A DNA stretch of 64,000 bases. Origin: Flagellimonas chongwuensis. GTDB lineage: Bacteria > Bacteroidota > Bacteroidia > Flavobacteriales > Flavobacteriaceae. A model generated the notes under the pieces. That model made no database searches and was not told the DNA's origin. It saw nothing but the letters and a program-made list of their open reading frames with translations. Positions 25,212 through 33,818 of this stretch are shown in pieces. The DNA is taken from the NCBI RefSeq assembly GCF_013376415.1, contig NZ_WYET01000001.1, positions 868,001-932,000 of the forward strand, given 5' to 3'. The translations under genes were made by a program, and so were the position numbers. Every line of letters starts with the position of its first letter. Within the stretch, counting starts at the first letter, position 1.

Positions 25212-25352
25212 AATCTTCTGTAATATGACCCCAAGTAAGCAAAAGAAGCTCGGAAAGGTTAACGCAAATAATTTTAATCGTGTTGCTTTCGATATATGTA
25301 ATTAGGGGACTGACCTTGTACAAAGGCCAACAAAGAGTATATTTATAGGATT

Positions 25353-25400
25353 TAGACCCAATAATCAAATAAAAGTCAGTTGTAGACCCAATGATCAAAA
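25353..25400. repeat. Direct repeat spanning the AraC start codon
   Basis: tagacccaataatcaaa (25353-25369) recurs as tagacccaatgatcaaa (25383-25399) with one change and a 30-base period. The second copy contains the ATG of the AraC gene. It could be an autoregulatory site for the adjacent regulator, or a local duplication. Confidence 0.6.
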
Positions 25401-26428
25401 TTAAAGTAAAGGCCCAAGATACTGCGGAATCTGTGGAGCAGATAAAAAATGTTTTAGGAGGAGCTATTGAAGAGCAGTGGGGGCAGCACCAGTTGAAAGT
25501 TTCCAACGACAAGGCAAAGGGCACTATACGTTTTATAACGTTTGACTGGGGCGTGAGCCTGTTGGAGTTGGACATTACCTTTTTTGATGAGGTTTTGATA
25601 GAAGTGGATACATCCGACTTTAACCCGATCAGTTTTTATTATTGTTTGGAGGGCTATTGTGGCCATAAGTTCGGGTACCAGCCAGAAGATAAGATAAAGA
25701 TCATGGAGCAGTTCCAGTCCGTTATCCTTACCAATCGCGATGGCGGGATCACTGACAGGTATTTTCCCAAGGATATAAAAATTTCCCAAACCGTGATACA
25801 GGTGCGCAGAAAACCATTTTTGCGCAAAAGGTTGAACCAAGGCGAAGAACTCAATAAAAAGCTGTACCAAGTATTTTTGGATACCGATCACGAAAAGGTT
25901 TTTGCCTACTACGGATCCTACAACCTAAAAATGGCCGAGGTGGTAACGGCCATAAAAAAGGTGAAGACCAAAGGTATGATCCGCATAATGATGATCGAGG
26001 GGCTGGTGTACCAGATTCTATCCATGCACATGATTCAGCACAACAAAGAGGTGTTGGATAAAAGACCGCAGACCAGTTTGCTGAAAAGGGAGTTAAAGGT
26101 GGTTCGCAACTATGCCAAAAAGATAGAAAAGAACATTGCCAAGGATTTTTCGTTGGAGGACATTTCGGCCGAGACCGGGCTCACCCAGGCCAAACTACAG
26201 GAAGGCTTTAAACTGCTCTACAACAAAACGGTGACCGAGTATATTAGGCACGCCCGTTTGGAACTGGCCAGAAACTACATTGCCACCACCGAAATGAACA
26301 TCTCCGAAGTGGTCTACTCCATCGGGTTTACGAGCCGGAGCTATTTTTCCAAGATCTTTAAGGAGAAATTTGGGCTGAGCCCCAGTGAATTCAAGAACAA
26401 CAAAAAAAGCGCCCAAGTGGAGGGCTAA
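25391..26428 (+). CDS. AraC-family transcriptional regulator
   Basis: 345 residues. The C-terminal third is a two-helix-turn-helix AraC domain: FSLEDISAETGLTQAKLQEG and MNISEVVYSIGFTSRSYFSK, then FKEKFGLSPSEFKNNKK. The N-terminal 220 residues do not resemble the cupin or membrane domains common in this family; they include a long charged region and EVVTAIKKVKTKGMIRIMM. The effector is unknown. The start codon lies in a direct repeat. The stop overlaps the convergent hypothetical gene by 4 bases. The 3' half is noticeably richer in G+C than the region that follows. Confidence 0.88.
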   Translation: MIKIKVKAQDTAESVEQIKNVLGGAIEEQWGQHQLKVSNDKAKGTIRFITFDWGVSLLELDITFFDEVLIEVDTSDFNPISFYYCLEGYCGHKFGYQPEDKIKIMEQFQSVILTNRDGGITDRYFPKDIKISQTVIQVRRKPFLRKRLNQGEELNKKLYQVFLDTDHEKVFAYYGSYNLKMAEVVTAIKKVKTKGMIRIMMIEGLVYQILSMHMIQHNKEVLDKRPQTSLLKRELKVVRNYAKKIEKNIAKDFSLEDISAETGLTQAKLQEGFKLLYNKTVTEYIRHARLELARNYIATTEMNISEVVYSIGFTSRSYFSKIFKEKFGLSPSEFKNNKKSAQVEG

Positions 26429-26889
26429 CCGTTGTCTTGTTGCCCTACGGGTTTGCGAGAAAGTAGCGGGGAGAGCTCCTTTAAGTCGCAAATGCCTTGG
26501 TAGGTATGCGTTACCTCCACCCTAAGGGAAGGGTCGGGGGCATCTATCCTAAAGGATAGCATTATTTTTTCTTCATCTACCAGCAGCTTGCCGTGGTCCA
26601 AAGGGCGGGGTAGGGACAGCATTTCTATAGTATGGAACTCTTTGGTTTGCGGCATACGGAATTGAAAGGAAAAGCGGAACACCAGATTATCCAGTACCGT
26701 AAGTTCTGCTAGATCGCTACAAGGTATTTTTTTAAGGATAAGGCGGCTCTGCGGCCGACACACATGGTTTAGGAATTGCCCGTTTTGGGAGTTGTGGATT
26801 TCTAGGGTTGCAAAAGTAATTTGTAACGGGGCAGGGGAAGTTTGGTGGAGGAAGTTGGTAAATGTGGATGAAATAGGATGTGATGGCAT
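26425..26889 (-). CDS. Hypothetical protein
   Basis: 154 residues, no signal peptide or clear motif. The body is strand-rich (DNLVFRFSFQFRMPQTKEFH, EEKIMLSFRIDAP) and might be a small beta-sandwich. Codon use and composition fit the chromosome rather than the AT-rich accessory DNA to the right. The tail overlaps the AraC stop by 4 bases. Confidence 0.5.
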   Translation of the reverse strand: MPSHPISSTFTNFLHQTSPAPLQITFATLEIHNSQNGQFLNHVCRPQSRLILKKIPCSDLAELTVLDNLVFRFSFQFRMPQTKEFHTIEMLSLPRPLDHGKLLVDEEKIMLSFRIDAPDPSLRVEVTHTYQGICDLKELSPLLSRKPVGQQDNG

Positions 26890-26931
26890 GGTAGGTAATT
26901 TTAATGATTGGGAATTTTCAAATTTAGATAA

Positions 26932-26949
26932 AATGACGTTTACGTCATT
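26932..26949. promoter_or_regulatory. Perfect palindromic operator before the XRE genes
   Basis: aatgacgt-tt-acgtcatt is an 18-base perfect palindrome, 36 bases before the first XRE start. A second short inverted repeat, gaca-ttgc-tgtc, lies just before the start codon. Such symmetry fits binding by an XRE repressor dimer; autoregulation is inferred. Confidence 0.65.
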
Positions 26950-26984
26950 AATTTCGACACCTAAAATTTTGACATTGCTGTCGT

Positions 26985-27218
26985 ATGATGGACAACGACG
27001 ACCAAAATGTTGATTTTTTGAAGGACTTAGCTAGCCGGATTAAGGGCTTGAGAGAAGCTAAAAATCTTACCCAAGAAGACGCCTACAATGATACTGGAAT
27101 CCATTTTGGACGAATTGAAACTGGCAAATGGGACCCAAAGTTCAGTACTATCAAAAGAATATCTGCCTATTTTGATTTAAGTATCACCGATTTTTTTGCT
27201 GAGGGTTTTGATGAATAG
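26985..27218 (+). CDS. XRE-family HTH regulator 1
   Basis: 77 residues, essentially one Cro/C1-type domain: LASRIKGLREAKNLTQEDAY is helices 1-2 and FGRIETGKWDPKFSTIKRIS the recognition and following helices. It starts with ATG ATG; either may be used. It overlaps the second XRE gene by 8 bases, so both should be made from one message. This marks the left edge of AT-rich accessory DNA. Confidence 0.85.
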   Translation: MMDNDDQNVDFLKDLASRIKGLREAKNLTQEDAYNDTGIHFGRIETGKWDPKFSTIKRISAYFDLSITDFFAEGFDE

Positions 27219-27471
27219 GCAATTTCCTTCCATGTTGAATGATTTGACAAAAGAAGAAGAACAATTCCTGATTAAATTCGGTGAGCACATACGTCGCTTA
27301 CGTAAAGAAAAAGGGATGACCCAGGCTGATTTAGTATTTGAGGCCAAGGTTCATGGTAATATGATAGGCAGAATAGAGCGGGGTGAGCGGGCAGCCAATA
27401 TTCTTCAACTTCAAAAAATAGCCTTAGCTCTAGATGTAAGTATTCCGCAGCTTTTTGAGTTTGAGGATTGA
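27211..27471 (+). CDS. XRE-family HTH regulator 2
   Basis: 86 residues from the ATG that overlaps the preceding gene (MNRQFPSMLNDLTKEEEQ); MLNDLTK at 27232 is an alternative start. GEHIRRLRKEKGMTQADLVF and NMIGRIERGERAANILQLQK form the Cro/C1 helix-turn-helix. It resembles the XRE protein at 38038 (both have a QIGRIER/MIGRIER core and an early EEE/DDE lead). It sits 110 bases before the OLD-like gene and may repress it. Confidence 0.85.
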   Translation: MNRQFPSMLNDLTKEEEQFLIKFGEHIRRLRKEKGMTQADLVFEAKVHGNMIGRIERGERAANILQLQKIALALDVSIPQLFEFED

Positions 27472-27581
27472 TTTGAATAGATTGTACTGATTATCAGTTT
27501 TATTCCTAATTTGTGAGGTATAGAAGTGTGATTTGTGTTTCTGTAAACATACTCTACTCATTTAAAACTAATTTCAAATAA

Positions 27582-29423
27582 ATGTTAGAAATTCAATTAC
27601 CAATTCCATGGGAGAATAAGAAAATAGAATTTGAAAAAATTCCAAACCTTATGTTTTTAGTCGGTCCTAATGGCTCAGGTAAAACAAGATTTGCTGAAGA
27701 ATTGAGTCAACACCTTCCAAATTGTAGAACATTAAGTGCAGACAGATTATCAGGAATGTCAGCAAATCACAAAGGTTATGATACTATTTTTGGTGATGAC
27801 AGATTTGAAAAGGGTTTTAATAAGGAACAATTTGGGCAATATATTACAAGCAGTACAAAACTTGGGTACGGTATTGATGCTTTTGTTTTGCTTGAAGAAA
27901 AATATGATTTAAGAATACAAATAGAAGCAACTCTTTCACAGCTTTTAAACCGAGAGATCCGAATGGAATGGGATAGTGGAAGATTACAACCAATAGCTTA
28001 TAACAGAGATACTGAAAAATCATATAAACTACATAAAGAAGAATGTCACGGAATTAAAGAATTACTGATTTTACTAACTCATTTGTACGATGACAAATAT
28101 GAATCATTGATAATTGATGAACCTGAACTGAACTTACATCCACAGTTTCAATCATATCTTATTCAAGAAATTAGACGAGTAGTTAAAAATGAAAAATATC
28201 GAAAGAAAAATGTTGTTTTAATTACACATTCTCCATTTATTCTTGATATAAAGAGTTTAGAAGATTTAAAAGCGATAGTTTCTTTTAACACCAAATTTGA
28301 TGTGCCATCTCATCTAATGAATCTTGAGTATGAAAAATTGGTTCAATTTGAAAATCTAATTTCTCAACTAAATGTTCATCATAAACAATTGTTCTTTGCC
28401 GATAGTCCGATTTTTGTAGAAGGTATTTTTGATGCTATATTTTTTCAATCCATACAAAACAAAAGAGGTGTATCTTTTGAGGGTGCTGGAAGTTGTATTA
28501 TTGATGTTGGAGGAAACAACCAAATTGTAAATTATTTTTATTTATCAGAATATTTAGGGAAACACTCTTATTATATCTTTGATTTAGACAGTTTATTTAC
28601 TTATAAACTTAGGAAAGGTGCTGACACTTCGGATTTGATAAAAGATTATTTAAGTTCTATCGGAGCAGGTGAGAACTTCCAAAGTGCCGTGAGTGACCTT
28701 GAAAGAAGCCTAAAACAACATATTGAAAAAATTAGAGATAATGAAGTTCCTGAAAGCTTATCTGAATTAAAAAGATTTATTGAAAGATCTTTAGCTGAAA
28801 ATAATTCTGATTCTTGGAGAAAAGCTAGAATAGCCTTTTTAATTCAATTAAACACTAATAAAGATTCATTTCAAGACTTCATAGAAAATAGGTCCCTCAT
28901 TTTTATAAAGTCCAAGATAGACAGTCTAATTAGTTCCTTGAAAAAGAATCAAGTATATCTATTAGAAAATGGGGCACTTGAAAATTATTTCCCTTCTTAT
29001 CAAGGAAATAAATATAAAATTCAAGAAGACTTAAAAAGGAAAACTTTAGAGGATGAACTTCAGATAATCACTCAGTTAAATGATTCCGAATTGAAATCTA
29101 GATATAATGGTTTATATGAGATATTGCTTGACTTCCCTTCGTCAAGTAAAATTGATTATAAAGTGCAAATAAAAAACCTATTATCTGACCTAATTTTTAA
29201 TATTCAAAAGGGGGCTAACAATAAATCTTTTAATTCTAAAGAATCTATAATCAACTATCTGGGAAATGAATGGAAAGCAATTTCTAGAGTCCTTGAAATA
29301 GAAAGCTTTGAAATAAAAGCGGTTGGTTATTCTTGTAAACTAAAAATATTTGACAATTGGGAATTGGGTGAGATAATTTACGAATTTAATCAAGATACTA
29401 ATCCATCTAAAATTGAGATGTAA
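27582..29423 (+). CDS. OLD-like ATPase/TOPRIM protein, candidate phage-defence nuclease
   Basis: 613 residues. Walker A GPNGSGKT (28-35), Walker B SLIIDEPELNLHP (Asp179, Glu180) and the H-loop LITHSPFIL (His216) make an ABC-type AAA ATPase. The following domain looks like TOPRIM: FVEGIFDAIFFQSI (Glu280), CIIDVGGNNQI and YYIFDLDSLF (Asp334, Asp336). That order is the OLD family, which includes known phage-defence nucleases. The last 270 residues are unassigned. The gene is much more AT-rich than the chromosome, follows two XRE regulators, and has no UvrD-like helicase or other partner next to it. Confidence 0.8.
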   Translation: MLEIQLPIPWENKKIEFEKIPNLMFLVGPNGSGKTRFAEELSQHLPNCRTLSADRLSGMSANHKGYDTIFGDDRFEKGFNKEQFGQYITSSTKLGYGIDAFVLLEEKYDLRIQIEATLSQLLNREIRMEWDSGRLQPIAYNRDTEKSYKLHKEECHGIKELLILLTHLYDDKYESLIIDEPELNLHPQFQSYLIQEIRRVVKNEKYRKKNVVLITHSPFILDIKSLEDLKAIVSFNTKFDVPSHLMNLEYEKLVQFENLISQLNVHHKQLFFADSPIFVEGIFDAIFFQSIQNKRGVSFEGAGSCIIDVGGNNQIVNYFYLSEYLGKHSYYIFDLDSLFTYKLRKGADTSDLIKDYLSSIGAGENFQSAVSDLERSLKQHIEKIRDNEVPESLSELKRFIERSLAENNSDSWRKARIAFLIQLNTNKDSFQDFIENRSLIFIKSKIDSLISSLKKNQVYLLENGALENYFPSYQGNKYKIQEDLKRKTLEDELQIITQLNDSELKSRYNGLYEILLDFPSSSKIDYKVQIKNLLSDLIFNIQKGANNKSFNSKESIINYLGNEWKAISRVLEIESFEIKAVGYSCKLKIFDNWELGEIIYEFNQDTNPSKIEM

Positions 29424-29543
29424 TAGCAACTATAATAATTTTAGAAGATAATAAATAGTAACTAAGGGCACTGAATTTCAAACAAAAACCATGTTTATCG
29501 CCCAACCAGACCTCTTTGAAATAAACTTTGTCGAGTAGTATAA

Positions 29544-30668
29544 TCAATTAAAAAGATTTAGGTATTCTTTAAAAACATACACTCTACCTCTTTTACCTCC
29601 AGTTACTTCGGTCAGTATTCCAAGTTCTTCAAGATCGTCTATTAAATTATAACCTGTTTTTTGGGAGACGTCCGTTATTTCTACCACTCTGTTTACATCA
29701 ACGATTGGCCTTTTTAGTAAGTGGGCCAATACTTTTTGCGCATTGTTGGCCCTAGAGCCCAGGGTTTGGATGTTCAATTCCGCTTGTTGTTTCAATTTAA
29801 GTATATCGTTAAAGGTTTGCACCCCGTTTTTGGCAGTTTCAATGATTCCCACTAAAAAAAACTTGAGCCATTGTTTAATATTGTTATGGGTCCTTGCACG
29901 CATTAAATTATCATAATATAAGGTCTTGTTGCGTTCAAAGAAATCGGATAGATAGAGTATGGGCTTTTTTAAAATTTCTTTGTTTACCAGATAGAGTGTA
30001 ATCAATAACCTGCCTACCCTTCCGTTTCCGTCCAAAAAGGGATGTATGGTCTCAAACTGATAGTGTATGATTCCAATTTTGAGCAGATCAGGGAAGAACA
30101 GTTCTTCGTTGTGTGTAAATTTTTCCAAGTCGCCCATTAGTTCTCCAATAGTGTTGTGTACGGGCGGTATAAATATGGCATCATTTAAGGAGGCTCCCCC
30201 TATCCAATTTTGGCTTGTTCTAAATTGACCGGGCATTTTGTGCTCCCCTCGCACCCCTTGCAACAAAATCTTGTGGGTTTCTTTTATAAGGCGGCTGGAA
30301 AACGGGATTTCTCCCAGCATTTCAATGGCTTTTTGCATGGCAAGAATATAGTTTTGAACCTCTTCCCAGTCATCTCTCTTTTCTTGACTTACATCTTCCT
30401 TGTCAAGTAATGCCTCTTCCATATTGGTCTGCGTACCTTCGATTTTACTACTTTGGGTAGCTTCTTTAAGAACGTGCATACTAATGAATAGATCAATATC
30501 GGGTATGTGTTCGCTGTACATGTCCAATCTTCCCAGTTGTCTATCGGCTTGCGATAATAGCTGCAAAAGTTCCATGTCTTCCAAGAGCCATTGTCTATTG
30601 ATGGGTTCGGGCTGAAAACTTTTGTAATATCCCTGATTAATATATTGGCCCGCTTTAAAATTTTTCAT
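29544..30668 (-). CDS. Fic-domain protein (class II) with winged helix
   Basis: 374 residues. HPFLDGNGRVGR (209-220) is an intact Fic catalytic motif, so transfer of AMP (or another NMP) to a protein is expected. ATQSSKIEGTQT (about 70-81) holds the inhibitory helix motif S-x-I-E-G, here N-terminal, as in class II Fic proteins. The C-terminal 70 residues look like a winged helix (VVEITDVSQKTGYNLIDDLE). No separate antitoxin is needed in this class. The target is unknown. AT-rich imperfect repeats lie in its promoter. Confidence 0.9.
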   Translation of the reverse strand: MKNFKAGQYINQGYYKSFQPEPINRQWLLEDMELLQLLSQADRQLGRLDMYSEHIPDIDLFISMHVLKEATQSSKIEGTQTNMEEALLDKEDVSQEKRDDWEEVQNYILAMQKAIEMLGEIPFSSRLIKETHKILLQGVRGEHKMPGQFRTSQNWIGGASLNDAIFIPPVHNTIGELMGDLEKFTHNEELFFPDLLKIGIIHYQFETIHPFLDGNGRVGRLLITLYLVNKEILKKPILYLSDFFERNKTLYYDNLMRARTHNNIKQWLKFFLVGIIETAKNGVQTFNDILKLKQQAELNIQTLGSRANNAQKVLAHLLKRPIVDVNRVVEITDVSQKTGYNLIDDLEELGILTEVTGGKRGRVYVFKEYLNLFN

Positions 30669-30694
30669 GTATTTTTCAAATTACAACTCCATAT

Positions 30695-30768
30695 CTTTTC
30701 ATTGTAAAATAATAAAAATATCTACACTGTCATTTCTTTTATTGTAAAAAAATAAAAAAAACTACAAT
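30695..30768. repeat. Imperfect repeat upstream of the Fic gene
   Basis: Two copies with a period of about 40 bases share attgtaaaa, a following A-rich block and ctaca. They lie just before the Fic start and may be operator sites, perhaps for the Fic winged helix. Low sequence complexity weakens the case. Confidence 0.4.
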
Positions 30769-30891
30769 AACAAGGAGTGAAGTTGTAAAAACGGCTTCAT
30801 TCCAGTATAGTTGTGGTTTGTAGGGGCAGAAAAAAGAAAGTGTTCAAAAATACGTGGAAGTAAAAGCTGTTGAGTGAATTCAGCTAAAAAC

Positions 30892-30925
30892 AAAAAACCC
30901 ACAAACCAAGTTTGCGGGTTTTTTT
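30892..30925. terminator. Intrinsic terminator, probably the old tRNA-Phe terminator
   Basis: aaaaaacccacaaac pairs with gtttgcgggttttt (one mismatch). It directly abuts attL. Before insertion it would have lain just past tRNA-Phe on the minus strand, so integration seems to have separated it from its gene. Confidence 0.7.
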
Positions 30926-30926
30926 T

Positions 30927-30939
30927 GTGGTACCTCCAG
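30927..30939. repeat. attL of the tRNA-Phe element
   Basis: gtggtacctccag is identical to 38619-38631, where it forms the 3' acceptor end of tRNA-Phe. This copy is a fragment: sequence beyond it departs from the tRNA after 13 bases. Confidence 0.85.
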
Positions 30940-31071
30940 TACCATATTGTTTTTTAACTTAAATTAACTTCGATTCATTGTAATTCTCTTTAATTGTCAA
31001 TAAATACAATGCTTTCACAATTAAGTGAGATTAATTTTCATTAATCAGAATTTTGATTAAATAATCGAAAA

Positions 31072-31092
31072 TAGCACCCTGTGTAGCACCCT
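31072..31092. repeat. Arm-type repeat near attL
   Basis: tagcaccct occurs twice with a 12-base period (31072-31080, 31084-31092), about 130 bases inside attL. A near-identical block lies inside attR at 38544-38563. The symmetrical placement suggests integrase arm-binding sites. Confidence 0.6.
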
Positions 31093-31125
31093 TCTGGAAT
31101 TTTATAAGTATTTTTAAAATAAAAA

Positions 31126-32421
31126 ATGCAAGCAGTTCAGCGTTCTAAGGGAACAATTCGATTTACTTTCAAAGAAAGTATGGCCAACCTTAAAAAAGAG
31201 CCTAAAAAGGAATCTTTGATAATGCTTCACTTTAATTATGGAAGAGGCCAAAGGTTCAAATATAGTACGGGGTATTATTCTTGCTTTTTAGATTGGGATT
31301 TGAAAAAACAGCGTATTCGCAACAAAGCCCATATTTTGAATGGGGGCTATGTAAATGATTATCTAAATATGCTTGAAACCGAGTTGTATAAGGAAATAAG
31401 CACTTTGGATGCAAACGGCATTCCCGTTACCAATAAGCATTTGAAACAAAAGCTAGACCAAGTTACGGGTAAAAGTCAACCCAAAGATATTGATGAGCCA
31501 ATAGGATTGTACAAATACATGGATAAATTCTTAGACCATAAAAAGGGCAAAATAGCAGATGTTACTCTACGTTCCTACAAACAGACAAAGAAACTACTGG
31601 AAAGATTCAATCCAAATCTGGATTTTGACGGAATAGACCTCAAATTTTATGATGATTTTGTTCTTTTCTTGGAAGAAGATGATAAGTCATTGAATACAAT
31701 CGGTAAGCATATTAAAAACCTTAAAGTTTTTCTGCGAGGTGCTACCCAAGATGGTGTCAACAAAAATATGGTCTTTACAAGAAGCGATTTTAAGGCTCCA
31801 AAAGAACAGACCACGGCTATTTATCTTAGTTTAGAAGAATTGGGCAAGATTGAAAATTTGGATTTAAAGGACTCGTCAAAAAAAGAATTAGCAAGGGATA
31901 TTTTTATTATTGGATGTCATACAGGGCAAAGAGTCAGTGATTATAATGGTTTAACCAAAAATAATATTGTTGAACTTGAAAGGAATAGTAAAAAGGTCAA
32001 GTTTTTTAAGATTAAACAAAAGAAAACGGGGAAGGAGGTATATTGTCCCATCACTAAAAGTATTAAGAATATTTTGAAGAAACCCCGGTACGGTGGCGCC
32101 CCACCTCCTAAGATGAACGAACAGGAGATAAATGAAGAAATAAAGAAAATAGGACATAAAGCAGGTATCAAAGAAAAGATAGTTCTGGAATATACCCGAG
32201 GTGGAAAAAAGGAAATAGAAACTGAATTTAAGTATAATCTTATCGGGACTCATACGGCAAGACGGTCTTTTTGTACCAATATGTATCTAAAGGGTATGCC
32301 AGTTTTTGATATTATGCATTTTTCAGGACATACTACCGAGAAGGAATTTTATAAATATATTAGGGTTGAAAAAGAGGAAAGAACTCTTAATATAGTTTCT
32401 AACGGTTTTTTTGAAATATAA
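31126..32421 (+). CDS. int: Tyrosine integrase
   Basis: 431 residues. An N-terminal arm-binding/SAM-like region comes first, then the catalytic domain: IIGCHTGQRVSDYNGL (first Arg), HTARRSFCTNMYLKG (His-x-x-Arg), FSGHTTEKEFYKYI (His and nucleophile Tyr). The full R-H-R-H-Y set is present, so it should be active. It is transcribed inward from attL. Its stop overlaps the next start as TAATG. Confidence 0.95.
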   Translation: MQAVQRSKGTIRFTFKESMANLKKEPKKESLIMLHFNYGRGQRFKYSTGYYSCFLDWDLKKQRIRNKAHILNGGYVNDYLNMLETELYKEISTLDANGIPVTNKHLKQKLDQVTGKSQPKDIDEPIGLYKYMDKFLDHKKGKIADVTLRSYKQTKKLLERFNPNLDFDGIDLKFYDDFVLFLEEDDKSLNTIGKHIKNLKVFLRGATQDGVNKNMVFTRSDFKAPKEQTTAIYLSLEELGKIENLDLKDSSKKELARDIFIIGCHTGQRVSDYNGLTKNNIVELERNSKKVKFFKIKQKKTGKEVYCPITKSIKNILKKPRYGGAPPPKMNEQEINEEIKKIGHKAGIKEKIVLEYTRGGKKEIETEFKYNLIGTHTARRSFCTNMYLKGMPVFDIMHFSGHTTEKEFYKYIRVEKEERTLNIVSNGFFEI

Positions 32422-33425
32422 TGGACTACGAAAAGGAAAAACGTTTTAATGATTCAATAAAACATATAAACGGAGGATTCCATGGTATTGTCAAGACATT
32501 AGTTGGTTACAATCTACTTAGTAATGTCAAAAAGGTAGAAGAACAATTGCTCAAAGGTGATGAATTTACCTTTAATATTGATGATTTAAGATTTCCAGGT
32601 GGGCTTCAGCAATTTATTGAGAGTTTGGTTATCAATATTTTGGAACCGCATTATTCCAACTTTGACCCTTTCAATGGTAGCATATCTATTTTTGGCGGTG
32701 GTACTCCTTTGGAAAAGAGCTTGGAATTTGTTGAGAATTTGCAATTGGAAGATGATGAGAAGGAGAAAATTAAAAAGGTTTTATTAAAAAACAAATATAA
32801 GGATTCGGCCTTTTACCAACTTGTTGATATTTATGATGACTATATAGGTCATGTTATGTTCAATGTGAACAACTATTTGACGGATTTCTCTATTGAAATA
32901 GATTATCGTAAAAAGAAGTTTAGGCAATTGCTTGAACGACTAGAGACTGCCATCGAAAATAACAAGGACTTGGATAAAAATGCTCCTAAACATTTGACTA
33001 GTTATGTTGCTCTTGTGAATCCAAAATTCATAGAGTTGAAACGAGTGTTGCTCAAAGAATTTAAGGAGTATATACCGAAAGAGGAACCAATCAATCTTGG
33101 TCAATCCAAACAAATTCTATTGGCAGATTTAATTGATGGAGATCAAAACTTAGATCTTTATTACCGTTTTGAAAAGAAATTAGTTGTTCGATTTTTCATC
33201 AACAAGGAAACAGATCAATGGTTGGAAACACCGAAGCTGTTTGTAAGATTTTACTGTTTTTGTGAGTCCAAAGGTATGTTTAAACAAAGGCACAAGGAAA
33301 AACGCTCTGGCATTAATATTCTTAGAAAAATCTATTCTTTTGATGGCGGTAGGTCCTTAGACTATCCCAATAAACGAAAACTGGAAAAAAATCTCGCCGC
33401 CGACTATTTTTTTTTGGATGTCTAG
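32421..33425 (+). CDS. Unknown protein coupled to the integrase
   Basis: 334 residues, soluble, mostly helical, Lys- and Glu-rich, no signal peptide. Features include GLQQFIESLVINILEPHYSN near the start, a helical stretch YRKKKFRQLLERLETAIENN, and a basic tail SGINILRKIYSFDGGRSLDY. No family was recognised. Its start overlaps the integrase stop, so a role in integration, excision or copy control is plausible, but nothing in the sequence proves it. Confidence 0.75.
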   Translation: MDYEKEKRFNDSIKHINGGFHGIVKTLVGYNLLSNVKKVEEQLLKGDEFTFNIDDLRFPGGLQQFIESLVINILEPHYSNFDPFNGSISIFGGGTPLEKSLEFVENLQLEDDEKEKIKKVLLKNKYKDSAFYQLVDIYDDYIGHVMFNVNNYLTDFSIEIDYRKKKFRQLLERLETAIENNKDLDKNAPKHLTSYVALVNPKFIELKRVLLKEFKEYIPKEEPINLGQSKQILLADLIDGDQNLDLYYRFEKKLVVRFFINKETDQWLETPKLFVRFYCFCESKGMFKQRHKEKRSGINILRKIYSFDGGRSLDYPNKRKLEKNLAADYFFLDV

Positions 33426-33446
33426 TCCACTTTTAGTCCACTTTTT
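33424..33446. repeat. Tandem repeat after the unknown gene
   Basis: tagtccacttt occurs twice with an 11-base period at the stop of the preceding gene. It may be a protein-binding site at the head of the excisionase/Rep unit. Confidence 0.5.
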
Positions 33447-33626
33447 ATTTTTCTTCAAATAAAATAACCTTTATCAGTTATTTGATTGGTCGCTTTTGAG
33501 GGCCAATTTCAGTCTTACCACTAAGTCCATTTTTTCTTTTTTGATGCTGTCATTTACCAGTTTTGCTACGTTGAATCATTCGAAAGGTTCAAATGAAAAT
33601 TTTTGAAAAACGTAAATCTATTAACA

Positions 33627-33818
33627 ATGCAAAACTTTTTAAGCCGCCATCAAGTCGCGGAAATGCTAGGAATTAGCTTGGTAACCCTTCACAACCATAA
33701 GAAGAAGGGTATTTTAAAACCGTCCCATAAAGTTGGGCGCAAACCATTATATCTTTTGGAGGATGTTCTGGAGCAGATCAAATTGTCTAATACCAAAAAC
33801 TTAAGATATGATAGATAA
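33627..33818 (+). CDS. Excisionase-like HTH protein
   Basis: 63 residues from MQNFLSRHQVAEMLGISLVT; a TTG start 24 bases earlier is possible. It is a MerR/HTH_17-type winged helix: LSRHQVAEMLGISLVTLHNH, then KKGILKPSHKVGRKPLYLLE. This is the usual form of small excisionases and element regulators in Bacteroidota. It overlaps the Rep-like gene by 11 bases. Confidence 0.85.
   Translation: MQNFLSRHQVAEMLGISLVTLHNHKKKGILKPSHKVGRKPLYLLEDVLEQIKLSNTKNLRYDR

Larger units (their letters stand above)
30669..31125. other. Gene-free junction between the Fic gene and the integrase
   Basis: This 457-base stretch holds the Fic promoter repeats, a terminator-like hairpin, attL and an arm-type repeat, then the integrase leader. 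I see no ORF worth reporting. It is the boundary between the Fic gene and the tRNA-Phe element. Confidence 0.7.

Noticed and set aside
29491-29538. Short ORF MFIAQPDLFEINFVE between the OLD-like and Fic genes, like the N-terminus of some transposases
   Set aside because: Only 15 codons, with no downstream homology or inverted repeats seen.
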